Source: Oerskovia merdavium (lineage in GTDB: Bacteria > Actinomycetota > Actinomycetes > Actinomycetales > Cellulomonadaceae). From it: DNA of 64,000 nt. The stretch spans positions 62,001-126,000 of the forward strand of contig NZ_JACSQF010000011.1 of assembly GCF_014836755.1 (NCBI RefSeq), given 5' to 3'. Position 1 is the stretch's first letter. Every line of letters starts with the position of its first letter. Below are positions 27,386 through 36,131 of the stretch, in pieces. A program made the position numbers and the translations under genes. The notes under the pieces are model-generated. The model worked only from the letters and a program-made list of their open reading frames with translations, had not been told where the DNA came from and ran no database searches.

Positions 27386-28474
27386 TCATGAGGTCCCAGG
27401 CCCGACGACGTCGCGCGAGGCCGCGTCGGACGCACCTGGGCGGGTGGCGCCGTCGGGCACGGGGAGCGGGAGATCGTCCTCGAGCGGGACCGCCGTGCCC
27501 GTGAAGCGTCGTACCTCTTCCCCGGCGAGGAGGGTCGCGGGGACCGGGAGGCTGCGCAGGGCGCGCGCCAGGCCCGGGTCGTCGAGCCCGAACGGCACGG
27601 GGTCGTCCTGGGCCGCCTGGTTCTCGTCGGCGGAGGTCGCGTCGTCGACCGGGCGCACGACGACCAGGACGAGGTTCCCGTAGCGGCGCCCCTTGAGCTG
27701 ACCCGGTTCGGCGATCAGTCCGATCCGGCCCTCGGTGGTTGCGCCCGTCGAGAACGGGGTGAGGGCCGCGGCAGCGGTCGCGAGCTCTCTGCGGACCAGC
27801 GCGAGCGGCGGCCGGTCCGCGCAGTTGGCGAGGTAGACGCCGCCGGGGCGCAGGACGTGCAGCGCCTCGCGGACGAAGCCGACCGTCGTGACGTGCGCGG
27901 GAGTGGTGTCACCCGCGAAGACGTCGCGCACCACGACGTCGACGCTCGAGTCCGGCAGCGTCGCGAGCTCGGCCCGGGCGTCTCCGGCGCGCAGCCGGAG
28001 CCGCGGTGCGCGGGGGAGGGCGAACCACTCACGGACACGGGCGACGAGGTCGGCGTCGAGGTCCACCGCGATCTGGCGCGAGTCCGGCCGTTCGTGCTCG
28101 ACGTAGCGCGCGAGCGTGCAGCCTGCCGCGCCGAGGTGCACGACACGCAGCGGTCCTGCCGGGAGGGCCCCCAGGACCGCGGCCATCTGCTGCATGTACT
28201 CGAACGTCAGGAGGCCCGGGTCTGCGAGGTCCAGGTGCGAGCTGGCGACGCCGTTGACCATGAGCGTCACGCCCGTGCTGCCGTCCGGGTCGGGGACCAG
28301 CTCGGCCGTCCCGGTCGATGTCTGGACCTCACCCGCGGGGAGCTCGTGGACGCTCTCCGCACCGCGAGGCCGGGTGCCGCCTCGAGCCCGCCGAGGGGCC
28401 GGGGAGGGCTCTGTGGGTGCCGAGGTGGATGCTGGGGAGCGACGGGACGTCCGTCGGGAGGACTTGCGAGGCAT
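27386..28474 (-). CDS. spermidine synthase-like methyltransferase-fold protein
   Basis: A 362-residue protein. Residues 1-50 are Arg/Ser/Pro-rich and probably disordered. The rest is a spermidine-synthase/SAM-methyltransferase fold: VVHLGAAGCTLARYV (nucleotide-binding loop), IAVDLDADLVARVREWF, RAGDARAEL and DVVVRDVFAGDTTPAHV, then VLRPGGVYLANCAD. Relatives in actinobacteria are annotated as spermidine synthase or fused MTase-like, but the substrate is not known, and no polyamine genes are nearby. The ATG at 28474 follows TACGGT by six bases, a leaderless arrangement. Its tail past about residue 300 is low complexity. Confidence 0.78.
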   Translation of the reverse strand: MPRKSSRRTSRRSPASTSAPTEPSPAPRRARGGTRPRGAESVHELPAGEVQTSTGTAELVPDPDGSTGVTLMVNGVASSHLDLADPGLLTFEYMQQMAAVLGALPAGPLRVVHLGAAGCTLARYVEHERPDSRQIAVDLDADLVARVREWFALPRAPRLRLRAGDARAELATLPDSSVDVVVRDVFAGDTTPAHVTTVGFVREALHVLRPGGVYLANCADRPPLALVRRELATAAAALTPFSTGATTEGRIGLIAEPGQLKGRRYGNLVLVVVRPVDDATSADENQAAQDDPVPFGLDDPGLARALRSLPVPATLLAGEEVRRFTGTAVPLEDDLPLPVPDGATRPGASDAASRDVVGPGTS

Positions 28475-28480
28475 GGGTCC

Positions 28481-28486
28481 ACCGTA
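28481..28486 (-). promoter_or_regulatory. -10 element of leaderless gene at 28474
   Basis: TACGGT on the minus strand is six bases before the ATG at 28474. Confidence 0.5.
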
Positions 28487-28541
28487 GGGGCATCGCGCGG
28501 GCGGGTCGGCGTCGGACAGGCGGACGGCCCGCCCGGACGGA

Positions 28542-28571
28542 TTGACTTTCGTCGAACAGGTGTTCGATAGT
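28542..28571 (+). promoter_or_regulatory. SOS promoter with perfect LexA box
   Basis: TTGACT (28542-28547) is 18 bases from GATAGT (28566-28571). The spacer contains TCGAACAGGTGTTCGA at 28552-28567, an exact match to TCGAAC-N4-GTTCGA. LexA bound here would block the polymerase, so the HEPN-dinB unit should be damage-inducible. Confidence 0.85.
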
Positions 28572-28590
28572 TGACTTCGGAGGTGTTGAG

Positions 28591-29031
28591 ATGACTACGC
28601 AGCACAGGGTCTCGCCGGGTGCGCTCGCCCCTGACGTCGCTCGGCTCCTCGCGCGGGCCGACGCCGAGATCATCGCGGCGAACCTCGCGGCAGACCCGGC
28701 AGAGCGGTTCGTCCACGCCCACCTCGGGGCTCTGCGCGCCGCTGCGGCGGTCGTCGCGCTGCGGGGCAGGCCCTCCGCGCGCTCCCGGGCCCGCTCGGTC
28801 TGGGACCTGCTGGCCGTCGTCGAGCCTGGTCTCGCGGCCTGGTCGGTCTACTTCGCGGGCGGGGCACGGATCCGGGCGGCGGTGGACGCCGGGAGGTTCG
28901 ACGCGGTCGACCCTGGGCGCGCCGAGGAGATCATGGTCTGCGCCGAGGACTTCCGTGACGAGGTCGCGATGATCATCGACCCGGACGCAGGGTTCGTCCG
29001 GCATCCCACGCTCCGGGTCGTGGCCTCGTGA
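28591..29031 (+). CDS. SAV_6107-type HEPN domain protein
   Basis: A 146-residue helical protein resembling the actinobacterial SAV_6107 family of HEPN-like proteins, typically beside dinB. Visible family-like stretches are LLARADAEIIAANLAADP, RFVHAHLGALRAAAAVVA, RSVWDLLAVVEPGLAAWSVYFAGGA and DPGRAEEIMVCAEDF. The R-x4-6-H motif of toxic HEPN RNases is not obvious, so catalytic activity is uncertain. The ATG has GGAGG at 28579-28583. It is the first gene under the LexA-controlled promoter, 34 bases before dinB. Its role in the damage response is not known. Confidence 0.78.
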   Translation: MTTQHRVSPGALAPDVARLLARADAEIIAANLAADPAERFVHAHLGALRAAAAVVALRGRPSARSRARSVWDLLAVVEPGLAAWSVYFAGGARIRAAVDAGRFDAVDPGRAEEIMVCAEDFRDEVAMIIDPDAGFVRHPTLRVVAS

Positions 29032-29065
29032 CGGGCAGGCCCCTCCTCGAGGGGGCAGGTGTTCC

Positions 29066-30325
29066 GTGAGCCGCGGCCCGCGCTCCGCCCAGGCGCACCG
29101 GGACTGGGGGACGGACGAGACGGGGTGCTCCGTCCTGCACGTCGACATGGACGCCTTCTTCGCCTCGGTCGAGCTCCGCCGTCGACCTGAGCTGAGGGGG
29201 CGCCCGGTCGTGGTCGGCGGGTCGGAACGCAGCGTGGTCCTCGCGGCCACGTACGAGGCTCGCGCCTTCGGCGTCCACTCGGCCATGCCCATGGCTCTCG
29301 CCCGGAGGCTGTGCCCGCAGGCCGTCGTGCTTCCTCCGGACCACCGGGCGTACCAGGAGGCCTCGCGGGCGGTCATGGAGATCGTCCACGAGGTCACGGC
29401 GCTGGTCGAGCAGATCAGCATCGACGAGGCCTTCCTCGACGTGAGCGGAGCCCGGCGCCGGCTGGGTGCCCCCACGGTGATCGCGAGGAACCTCCGTGAG
29501 CGCGTGCAGGCAGAGGTGGGCATCACGTGCTCGGTGGGGATCGCCACGACCAAGTTCGTCGCGAAGCTCGCCTCGACGCACGCCAAGCCCGACGGCATGA
29601 TGCTGGTGCCTGCCGCCGCGACCGTTCCGTTCCTGCGGACGCTTCCGGTCGGCGCGCTGTGGGGCGTGGGGGAGCGGACCGAGAAGCTGCTCGCCGACTG
29701 GGGCATCACGACGGTCGCCGAGCTCGCGGACACCGAGGTCTCGGCCGTGCAGGCGGCCGTGGGCAAGGCCGCGGGCGCGCACCTCCACGACCTCGCGTGG
29801 GGCAGGGACCCGCGTCCCGTCGAGCCCGGGCGTGCCGAACGGAGCATCGGTGCCGAGACGACCTTCGAGCACGACCTGTACGACTCCGCGGTGATCGGCT
29901 CGGCCCTGCTGGGGCTCGCAGACCGGTGCGGCGCGCGGCTGCGGCACCAGGGGCTCGTGGCACGGACCGTCAGCGTCAAGGTCCGAACGTCGGACTTCCG
30001 GACCCTCACGCGTTCGAGGACCCTGCGTGCTCCGACGGACGTCGCGCAGGAGATCCACCAGGTGGCCCGCGAGCTCGTCGAGTCGGTGGACCGCAGGGGT
30101 CTCCCGGTGCGGCTCGTCGGGGTGAGGGCGGAGAACCTCGAGGCCCGGAGCACCTCGACGCTCCAGCCCACCCTCGACGAGGCGGTGCAGGAGGAGGCAG
30201 GGACGCGGCGCGCGGCCGAGGAGACGCTCGACCGGATCCGTGACCGTTTCGGGGTGAATTCGATCGGTCCGGCGTCCACCCGTCGACGCTCGACTACCAC
30301 CAGGGCGGATGTCGATCTATCCTGA
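29066..30325 (+). CDS. dinB: DNA polymerase IV (Y-family)
   Basis: A 419-residue translesion polymerase. The metal-binding motifs are complete: HVDMDAFFASVEL near 24-36 and SIDEAFLDVSG near 118-128. The fingers and palm (YEARAFGVHSAMPM, GITCSVGIATTKFVAKLAS), the thumb helix-hairpin (LWGVGERTEKLLADWGITTV) and the little finger (SIGAETTFEHDL) follow. No clear beta-clamp motif (QLxLF-like) is seen at the Ser/Thr/Arg-rich C-terminus. GTG 29066 is the start. It is the second gene of the SOS unit that begins at the perfect LexA box at 28552, which predicts damage induction. Confidence 0.95.
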   Translation: MSRGPRSAQAHRDWGTDETGCSVLHVDMDAFFASVELRRRPELRGRPVVVGGSERSVVLAATYEARAFGVHSAMPMALARRLCPQAVVLPPDHRAYQEASRAVMEIVHEVTALVEQISIDEAFLDVSGARRRLGAPTVIARNLRERVQAEVGITCSVGIATTKFVAKLASTHAKPDGMMLVPAAATVPFLRTLPVGALWGVGERTEKLLADWGITTVAELADTEVSAVQAAVGKAAGAHLHDLAWGRDPRPVEPGRAERSIGAETTFEHDLYDSAVIGSALLGLADRCGARLRHQGLVARTVSVKVRTSDFRTLTRSRTLRAPTDVAQEIHQVARELVESVDRRGLPVRLVGVRAENLEARSTSTLQPTLDEAVQEEAGTRRAAEETLDRIRDRFGVNSIGPASTRRRSTTTRADVDLS

Positions 30326-30363
30326 GAGGGACACACTTCAACTGCTGACACCCGGGGGTGCCC

Positions 30364-30768
30364 ATGCCTCTGTCTGAGTACGAGCAGCGCGTACTGGAAC
30401 AGATGGAAAGAGCGCTGACCTCGGATGATCCGCGGTTGGCGACCACACTTCAGTCCACGCCCCGCAAGTCCGGCCTGCGCTATGTCGCGGCAGGGATCGG
30501 CGTGGTCGGCGGACTCCTCCTCCTCGTCGTCGGGGCGGCCACGGCCAACCCGTGGCTCGGGGTGGCCGGGTTCGTCGTGATGTTCGCGGGGGTGGCCTTC
30601 GCCTTCTCCGCACCGCGCAAGCGCGCGAGCGGCCCGGTGGGCGTCGTCGACGGAGACGGGAAGGTCACGCCGCCCCGCGGCACCACCAAGAGCTCACCCT
30701 CCGGTCAGGGCTTCCTCACCCGACTGGAAGAGCGCTGGGACCGTCGACGTGAGCAGGGCGGTCGCTGA
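30364..30768 (+). CDS. DUF3040 small membrane protein
   Basis: A 134-residue actinobacterial DUF3040 protein with the family start MPLSEYEQRVLEQMERAL and two adjacent membrane helices at about 40-90 (VAAGIGVVGGLLLLVVGAA, LGVAGFVVMFAGVAFAF). A basic cytoplasmic tail follows. The ATG at 30364 is preferred over the GTG at 30358 because it matches the family start and follows GGGGG. A TATCCT hexamer at 30318-30323, inside the end of dinB, may give it its own promoter. The function is unknown. Its last 53 bases overlap the convergent transglutaminase gene. Confidence 0.88.
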   Translation: MPLSEYEQRVLEQMERALTSDDPRLATTLQSTPRKSGLRYVAAGIGVVGGLLLLVVGAATANPWLGVAGFVVMFAGVAFAFSAPRKRASGPVGVVDGDGKVTPPRGTTKSSPSGQGFLTRLEERWDRRREQGGR

Positions 30769-33037
30769 GTCCCTCGCGGACGCCGGTGACCACCTGCTTG
30801 AGCAGCGAGGTGAGCGTCTCCGCCCCGGGCGACTGCCAGGTGCGGGCGTAGCGCTCGGCCTCGACGGCTGACGTGAGCGTCACCAGCGCGTCCGTCGTCG
30901 ACACGGGAAGCTGCCTTCCGGTGCGTGCGACCACCTGGGCGACCACGAGAGCCGGCACGTTGCGCAGCGTCGCCGAGGCGGGCCAGCGGATGTCCAGGTC
31001 GCCGAGGCGTTCCGTGAGTTCTGCCCAGGTGCTCTCGACGTCCGGCGTGGAGTCGGGTTCTGTACGACGGCGCACGATCAGCCAGGCGAGCGCCGACAGT
31101 GCCAGGAGGACCGCCAGGGCGCTCGCGCCGATGATCCAGGTCCGCTGCATGCCGTCCTGCGTGTTCCCGGTCCCGCTGCTGAGGTCGGGAGCAGGGCCGG
31201 TCGTGGGTGCTGTGGTGTTGGGTGCGTTCGGCGTCGCGGCGTTCGTCGGGACCTCGCCAGGATCCGCAGGTGCCGGCGCGTTGTTGGCGGCGAGGAGAGG
31301 GTCGGCCCACGAGGGGACCGCGCCCGCCTGGACCGCCGGTGTCGGTTCGAAGCGCACCCAGCCCTGGCCGGGGAAGTAGAGCTCGGGCCACGCGTGCGAG
31401 TCCTTGCCCGTGACCTCGAAGAGGTTGTCGCTCGTCCGCTCGCCGGGCAGGAAGCCGACGGCCATGCGTGCAGGGATCCCGATGGACCTGGCCATCATCG
31501 TCATCGAGGTCGCGAACTGCACGCAGTAGCCCTGTCGGTCCTGCAGGAAGTTCCACACGGTGTCGTCGGTCTGACCGTCAGGGACCTCGGTCGAGTAGGT
31601 GAACCGGCTCCCGTCGCGGAAGTAGGACTGCAGCGCGACGGCCGCGTCGTAGCGGTTGTCCGTCTCGGCGGTGATCTCGGTCGCGAGGGCGCGGATGTCC
31701 TCCTCGTGGGAGGAGGCCGGGACCTCGAGCAGGTTCGGGTCGTCGAGGTCGCCGCCCTCGCTGGCGCGCAGCGCCTGGGCGGTCAGGTCGCGCGGGTGCA
31801 CCACGAAGGAGTACTCCATCCCTGGTTCGGTCGCCTGGTTCCCCGTGACCTCGTCGCGGGCGTCGTCGTAGAACCACTCGCCAGGGGCGGCGACCGTCCG
31901 GGGTTCGGTCGGCAGGACGAGCCGTTCGTCGCGCAGCGTCCGGAGCGTGACGTCGACCTGGCTAGGCTCGCCGGCGGCGGTGCCCGCGTCGTCGGGCCAC
32001 AGGATGTTCGACTCCTCGACCTGGGGCCCCTGGCGGGCGTCGCCGCGTCGCCAGTTGCGCCCGTCGAACCCGGTCAGCGTGAACATCCGCAAGGGTCCGA
32101 CGTCCGTGCTGCTGGTGTCGTTCGCACGGTCCTCCGGGAACTCGTAGGTCAGGGCGACCTCCTCCGAACGGGCCTTGAGGTTGCTCTCCATGTCGAGGTC
32201 GCTGGCCAGCCGGACGGTGGGGCCCGCGCTCGTGAAGAAGGCCGTCCACGGCGACCGCACGATCTGGGGGAGCGCGCCGGCGGCGGAGCCTGCCACGAGG
32301 GCGACCAGCGCGATCGCGAGGGTCGCGGCGAGCGTGGTGCTCGCGCGCAGCGCCCGGGTGGCACGGTCGACGGTCTGGACGGCCGCGCCGGAGGTCCGGC
32401 GGACGGCCCGGTGCGGGTTGTCGACGGCGACCAGCAGGAGCAGCGCTGTGACCGTGACGACGAAGACGGCGGGCGGGACCGCGCCCTCGATGACCAGCGG
32501 AGGGATCCACAGGGCCAGCAGGGGCAGGCCGGCGGCGGCAGGAAGCCGGAGCCCACCCGCGATCAGGTCGGTCAGGAGGAAGACGAGGGCGGCACCGCCG
32601 ACGGCGATTAGGACGAGGGGGAACGACGGTTCGATCGGTGAGGTCTCGGTGGCGATGAGCTGTCGGCCTGCCGCGAAGCGGGCGAGGATCCTGTCGAGGC
32701 TCGCGCTGCTGATCGCCAGGTCGATCCCACGGGACGTGACCCCGCCGAAGACGGCCAGCAGCCCCCAGGCACCGACGAGCAGTCCCGCGACCGTCGGTAC
32801 GAGCGAGCGTGCGCGTGCCGACGAGGCCGACGGGCGCGTCTCGAGGAGCGCTCGGGTGGCCCAGGTGACCAGGCCGAGGACCAGCACGAAGACGGTGCCG
32901 GTGCGGGTCCACGTCCCAGGCCCGATCAGCACGGTCAGGGCGTGGAACGACGCGACGGTCGCGACGAGGACCAGCGCGGTGGTGGTCGTGGTCCGCACCA
33001 GGTCGGCGCGCCGGGTGCTGATGGTCGGGGTGGTCAC
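30716..33037 (-). CDS. membrane transglutaminase-like protein (DUF3488/TgpA-type)
   Basis: A 773-residue protein. The N-terminal DUF3488-like part has several membrane helices in the first ~250 residues (TALVLVATVASFHALTVLI, PLLALWIPPLVI, TLAATLAIALVALVAGSAA). An extracytoplasmic transglutaminase core follows with the catalytic Cys in RQGYCVQFATSM, His in KDSHAWPELY and Asp/Glu region VRFEPTP. One more helix (TWIIGASALAVLLALSALAWL) leads to a cytoplasmic tail. It is the last gene of a moxR-DUF58-transglutaminase operon. The GTG at 33037 overlaps the DUF58 stop as GTGA. The substrate is unknown; cell-envelope cross-linking or processing is inferred. Confidence 0.9.
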   Translation of the reverse strand: MTTPTISTRRADLVRTTTTTALVLVATVASFHALTVLIGPGTWTRTGTVFVLVLGLVTWATRALLETRPSASSARARSLVPTVAGLLVGAWGLLAVFGGVTSRGIDLAISSASLDRILARFAAGRQLIATETSPIEPSFPLVLIAVGGAALVFLLTDLIAGGLRLPAAAGLPLLALWIPPLVIEGAVPPAVFVVTVTALLLLVAVDNPHRAVRRTSGAAVQTVDRATRALRASTTLAATLAIALVALVAGSAAGALPQIVRSPWTAFFTSAGPTVRLASDLDMESNLKARSEEVALTYEFPEDRANDTSSTDVGPLRMFTLTGFDGRNWRRGDARQGPQVEESNILWPDDAGTAAGEPSQVDVTLRTLRDERLVLPTEPRTVAAPGEWFYDDARDEVTGNQATEPGMEYSFVVHPRDLTAQALRASEGGDLDDPNLLEVPASSHEEDIRALATEITAETDNRYDAAVALQSYFRDGSRFTYSTEVPDGQTDDTVWNFLQDRQGYCVQFATSMTMMARSIGIPARMAVGFLPGERTSDNLFEVTGKDSHAWPELYFPGQGWVRFEPTPAVQAGAVPSWADPLLAANNAPAPADPGEVPTNAATPNAPNTTAPTTGPAPDLSSGTGNTQDGMQRTWIIGASALAVLLALSALAWLIVRRRTEPDSTPDVESTWAELTERLGDLDIRWPASATLRNVPALVVAQVVARTGRQLPVSTTDALVTLTSAVEAERYARTWQSPGAETLTSLLKQVVTGVREGLSDRPAHVDGPSALPVG

Positions 33038-34353
33038 CGGTGCTCCTCCATGAGCCTGTCCCAGGCCTGGTCGATCGATGTGAGCTGCGGGTCGACGTGC
33101 ACGGCGTGCCACCCCGTCGCGCGCAGCGCGCCCAGCGACTCCTCCAGGTCGGGCGAGTCGTGCGGCCCGACGACGAACGCCCAGTGGTTCCCGTCGCCCG
33201 CCATCGCGGCGACCGCCTGCCGGGCGAGCGGCCCGAGGGGCGCGAGGATCGCGACCGTCAGCTCCGCGGGGCGCCTGGTGCTGCGCAGCGCGTCGGCGGT
33301 CGCGATCAGCCCGGCCTCGGCGTTCCGGCGGCTCGAGTGACCCTGCAGGTCGACGGTCTGGTCGAGGAGCTGGGCCGTGCCCTCGGACCGGCGTCCGGGC
33401 GAGTACGGGATCGCCTCGACCGCCGGGGCACCCGTCGAGGCGACGAGGCGGACGGGGTGACCTGCGGCGAGCAACGAGACGCCGACGGACGCGGCGGCCT
33501 CGACGGCCCACTCCCCGTCCTCGGCTGCCGACGTGGACCGGGCCGTCCCCGGCGGAGGCAGGGTCGACCGGTCGAGGAGCACGGTCACGGGCGGCATCCC
33601 GGCGCTCTCGTCCGTGCGCACCATGAGCTGTCCGCGCCGGGCTGCGGTCGCCCAGTGCACGCGGCGCGGGTCGTCGCCGGCGACGTAGTCGCGCAGCACG
33701 CTGTCGTCGCTCGACGACGTCCGCGCGCCGTGGGCCGAGCGCGCGAACTCCCCGAAGGCGCGTGCACCACGCACCGAGAGGTCGGTCGTGCGTGGCCACA
33801 CCGTGACGGTGCTCGGCGCGCCCAGGGGCTGGGCCGCACGCACGAGGCCGAACACGTCGACGCGGCTGGTCAGCACGGGGCCGAGGGCCCAGCGTCCGCG
33901 GTGCTGGGGGCGCAGGCGGTAGCGCACGGCGATCCGATCGGGGTGCGTCACGACCTGAGCGCGCAGCGCGTCCTGCTCGCAGAGCTCCCCGGCGGCCTGC
34001 TCGCTGATCTGCAGGCGTGCGAGCCGCCCGAGCGCCGTCGCCGTCGGGTGGACGGGGGCCACGACGAGCCGGGTGGTGACCTGGTTCCCGCGGACCGCGG
34101 GGTCGGGCTCGACCTTGCGGCCGACCTGGAGGGCGCCACGGCCGCGGTCGATGCCACGCACGGCCATCCACACCCAGGACGAGAGGACCGCGAGGGCCCC
34201 GGCCGCCCCGAGCCCCACGACGTCGCGCAGCCCCAGAGCCGATCCGACGGCGATCAGCACGATGCCCGCGCCGAGGACGGCGCTGCCTCGGACGGTGGGC
34301 CGGACCCGGGCGAGGCCTCGCGGGCGCCGGGGCAGCATGCGGGCGCCCGGCAT
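33034..34353 (-). CDS. DUF58 domain protein
   Basis: A 439-residue membrane protein of the DUF58 family. Two N-terminal helices lie at about 24-65 (AVLGAGIVLIAVGSALGL, VGLGAAGALAVLSSWVWMAV). The family core follows with RGRWALGPVLTSRVDVFGLVR, the conserved EF..SAHG...SSDDSVLRDYVAGDDPRRVHW region and a von Willebrand A-like end. It partners the upstream MoxR ATPase, as in most bacteria. It starts one base after the moxR stop codon and overlaps the transglutaminase gene by 4 nt. Confidence 0.9.
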   Translation of the reverse strand: MPGARMLPRRPRGLARVRPTVRGSAVLGAGIVLIAVGSALGLRDVVGLGAAGALAVLSSWVWMAVRGIDRGRGALQVGRKVEPDPAVRGNQVTTRLVVAPVHPTATALGRLARLQISEQAAGELCEQDALRAQVVTHPDRIAVRYRLRPQHRGRWALGPVLTSRVDVFGLVRAAQPLGAPSTVTVWPRTTDLSVRGARAFGEFARSAHGARTSSSDDSVLRDYVAGDDPRRVHWATAARRGQLMVRTDESAGMPPVTVLLDRSTLPPPGTARSTSAAEDGEWAVEAAASVGVSLLAAGHPVRLVASTGAPAVEAIPYSPGRRSEGTAQLLDQTVDLQGHSSRRNAEAGLIATADALRSTRRPAELTVAILAPLGPLARQAVAAMAGDGNHWAFVVGPHDSPDLEESLGALRATGWHAVHVDPQLTSIDQAWDRLMEEHR

Positions 34354-34354
34354 G

Positions 34355-35359
34355 TCAGCGGCTGTCCGTCGACGTGTAGGCGGGGATCGGTGTGCGCTCG
34401 ACGATCGAGGCCACCACGTGGGCGGCGGTGTGGCCGGCCAGGCGGGACTCGGTGGACAGGATCAGCCGGTGGGCGAGCACCGGCTGGGCGAGCAGCTGGA
34501 CGTCGTCCGGCAGGACGTGGTCACGCCCCGCCATGGCCGCGACCGCCTTGGCCGCGCGGAGCAGCTGGAGGGAGGTGCGGGGCGAGGCGCCGAGCTTGAG
34601 ACCGGGATGCTCGCGCGTCTGGGTGACGAGGGCCAGCACGTACCTCTTGACGGCGGGGGAGGCGAAGACCGAGCGGGCGACCTGCGCGAAGCGCAGGATC
34701 GTCGCTCCGTCGACGACGGGGTCGATGTGCTCGAGCGGGGTGTCCGACTCCTGGCGGTCGAGCATCTCGAGCTCGGCCTCGACGTCCGGGTAGCCGACCG
34801 TGAGGCGTGCCATGAAGCGGTCGCGCTGTGCCTCGGGCAGAGGGTAGGTGCCCTCCATCTCGACCGGGTTCTGCGTCGCGACCACGAGGAAGGGGCGGGG
34901 GAGCGGGTGAGTCGTGCCGTCGACCGTCGTCTGCCCCTCCTCCATGCACTCCAGGAGGGCCGACTGCGTCTTGGGCGACGCACGGTTGATCTCGTCGCCG
35001 ATGACGATGTTGGAGAACACGGGTCCGGGGCGGAACTCGAAGTCGTGCGTCTGCGTCCGGTAGATGTTGACGCCCGTGAGGTCGCTCGGGAGCAGGTCGG
35101 GCGTGAACTGGATGCGGCCCACGTGGCAGTCGATGGTGCGTGCGAGCGCCTTGGCGAGGGTCGTCTTGCCGACGCCGGGCACGTCCTCGAGCAGGAGGTG
35201 CCCCTCGGCGAGGAGCACCGCGACGGTGAGGTGGACGAGCTCCGGGCGTCCGGAGATCACCGACTCGATCCGGGAACGGATCCGACCGGTCGCCTCGACG
35301 AGCTCGCCGAGCGGATCGAGGCCGTCACGGGACGGGGGAGAGGTGTAGTCGGTGAGCAC
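34355..35359 (-). CDS. MoxR-family AAA+ ATPase
   Basis: A 334-residue MoxR ATPase with Walker A LLEDVPGVGKTTLAKALA, Walker B IVIGDEINRASPKTQSALLE, sensor 1 LVVATQNPVEMEGTYPLPEAQ, the arginine RDRFM motif and sensor 2 SPRTSLQLLRAAKA. MoxR proteins act as chaperones that assemble or activate partners, here probably the DUF58 and transglutaminase proteins encoded downstream. The GTG at 35359 is preceded by GGAGG at seven bases on the minus strand. A longer frame to 35710 is rejected because it runs through the divergent promoter region. Confidence 0.94.
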   Translation of the reverse strand: MLTDYTSPPSRDGLDPLGELVEATGRIRSRIESVISGRPELVHLTVAVLLAEGHLLLEDVPGVGKTTLAKALARTIDCHVGRIQFTPDLLPSDLTGVNIYRTQTHDFEFRPGPVFSNIVIGDEINRASPKTQSALLECMEEGQTTVDGTTHPLPRPFLVVATQNPVEMEGTYPLPEAQRDRFMARLTVGYPDVEAELEMLDRQESDTPLEHIDPVVDGATILRFAQVARSVFASPAVKRYVLALVTQTREHPGLKLGASPRTSLQLLRAAKAVAAMAGRDHVLPDDVQLLAQPVLAHRLILSTESRLAGHTAAHVVASIVERTPIPAYTSTDSR

Positions 35360-35399
35360 GAGAAACCTCCGTTGGCCACGCTCGGTGTGCGGACTCGCA

Positions 35400-35610
35400 A
35401 GCCTAGTTGACCATTGTCCCCACTCTCCTCCCCGTCCGGATCCCGAAATGCGCCGAGCTGCCGTGCGCGGTGCGGACGAGCCGGGCGAACGTGAGGAAAC
35501 GCCGGCCGGCACGGGTTCGTCCGCGTCCGGCACCCCACCGTGTCCTCCACCGTCTGACCTGCGGAGATTGTGCGAAGAGGGGTGAATTGGCGGTGATATC
35601 CCGGGCTTCG
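35400..35610. other. divergent regulatory region between moxR operon and mraZ
   Basis: TAGGCT on the minus strand (35405-35400) is a candidate -10 for moxR, about 40 bases before its start. For mraZ, TTGTGC (35568-35573) and TGATAT (35594-35599) are a poorly spaced pair 20 bases apart. I see no gene in this stretch. Confidence 0.35.
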
Positions 35611-35645
35611 TGGAGGCATGTGGAGTACTGTGGAGGAAGTGGGAG
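35611..35645 (+). promoter_or_regulatory. MraZ-type direct repeats (mra box)
   Basis: TGGAG recurs at 35611, 35621 and 35631, exactly ten bases apart, and TGGGAG follows at 35640. E. coli MraZ binds TGGGN repeats with 5-base spacers upstream of its own gene, and this array has the same geometry. It lies 22-56 bases before the mraZ ATG, so autoregulation of the division cluster is likely. Confidence 0.75.
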
Positions 35646-35666
35646 CAGGAGGGGAGGGCAAGGCGG

Positions 35667-36131
35667 ATGAGCGAGCTGTTCAGCGGTTCCCCGAGCCTGC
35701 TTCTCGGCACCTACACCCCCCGTCTGGACGACAAGGGTCGCCTCATCCTCCCCGCGAAGTTCCGCAGCCAGCTCGCGCCCGGGCTGGTGATGACCAGGGG
35801 GCAGGAGCACTGCCTCTTCCTCCTGCCGATGGACGAGTTCCGACGCATGTACGACCAGATCCGTCAGGCCCCCGTCACGAGCAAGCAGGCGCGGGACTAT
35901 CTCCGGGTCTTCCTCTCGGGCGCGAGCGACGAGATCCCGGACAAGCAGGGGCGGATCTCCATCCCGGCTCCGCTCCGGGCGTACGCAGGGCTCGACCGGG
36001 AGGTCGCCGTGATCGGCGCCGGCACCCGGGTGGAGATCTGGGACGCCTCGGCGTGGTCGACCTACCTCGCCGAGCAGGAGGCCGGGTACGCCACCACGGC
36101 GGAGGAGGTGCTTCCCGCCCTCCGCTTCTGA
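35667..36131 (+). CDS. mraZ: transcriptional regulator MraZ
   Basis: A 154-residue DNA-binding regulator of the division and cell-wall cluster. It contains two copies of the AbrB-like MraZ fold, each with the DxxGR motif: [14 protein letters not shown] near 20-33 and [14 protein letters not shown] near 91-104. The ATG at 35667 follows a GGGGAGG site. It is the first gene of the cluster and is preceded by TGGAG repeats that match the MraZ operator pattern. It is a little longer than average, with a C-terminal acidic tail. Confidence 0.96.
   Translation: MSELFSGSPSLLLGTYTPRLDDKGRLILPAKFRSQLAPGLVMTRGQEHCLFLLPMDEFRRMYDQIRQAPVTSKQARDYLRVFLSGASDEIPDKQGRISIPAPLRAYAGLDREVAVIGAGTRVEIWDASAWSTYLAEQEAGYATTAEEVLPALRF

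Noticed and set aside
29066-30325. DinB as an SOS-independent housekeeping copy
   Set aside because: The perfect LexA box at 28552 and the 34-base gap to the preceding gene support SOS control.
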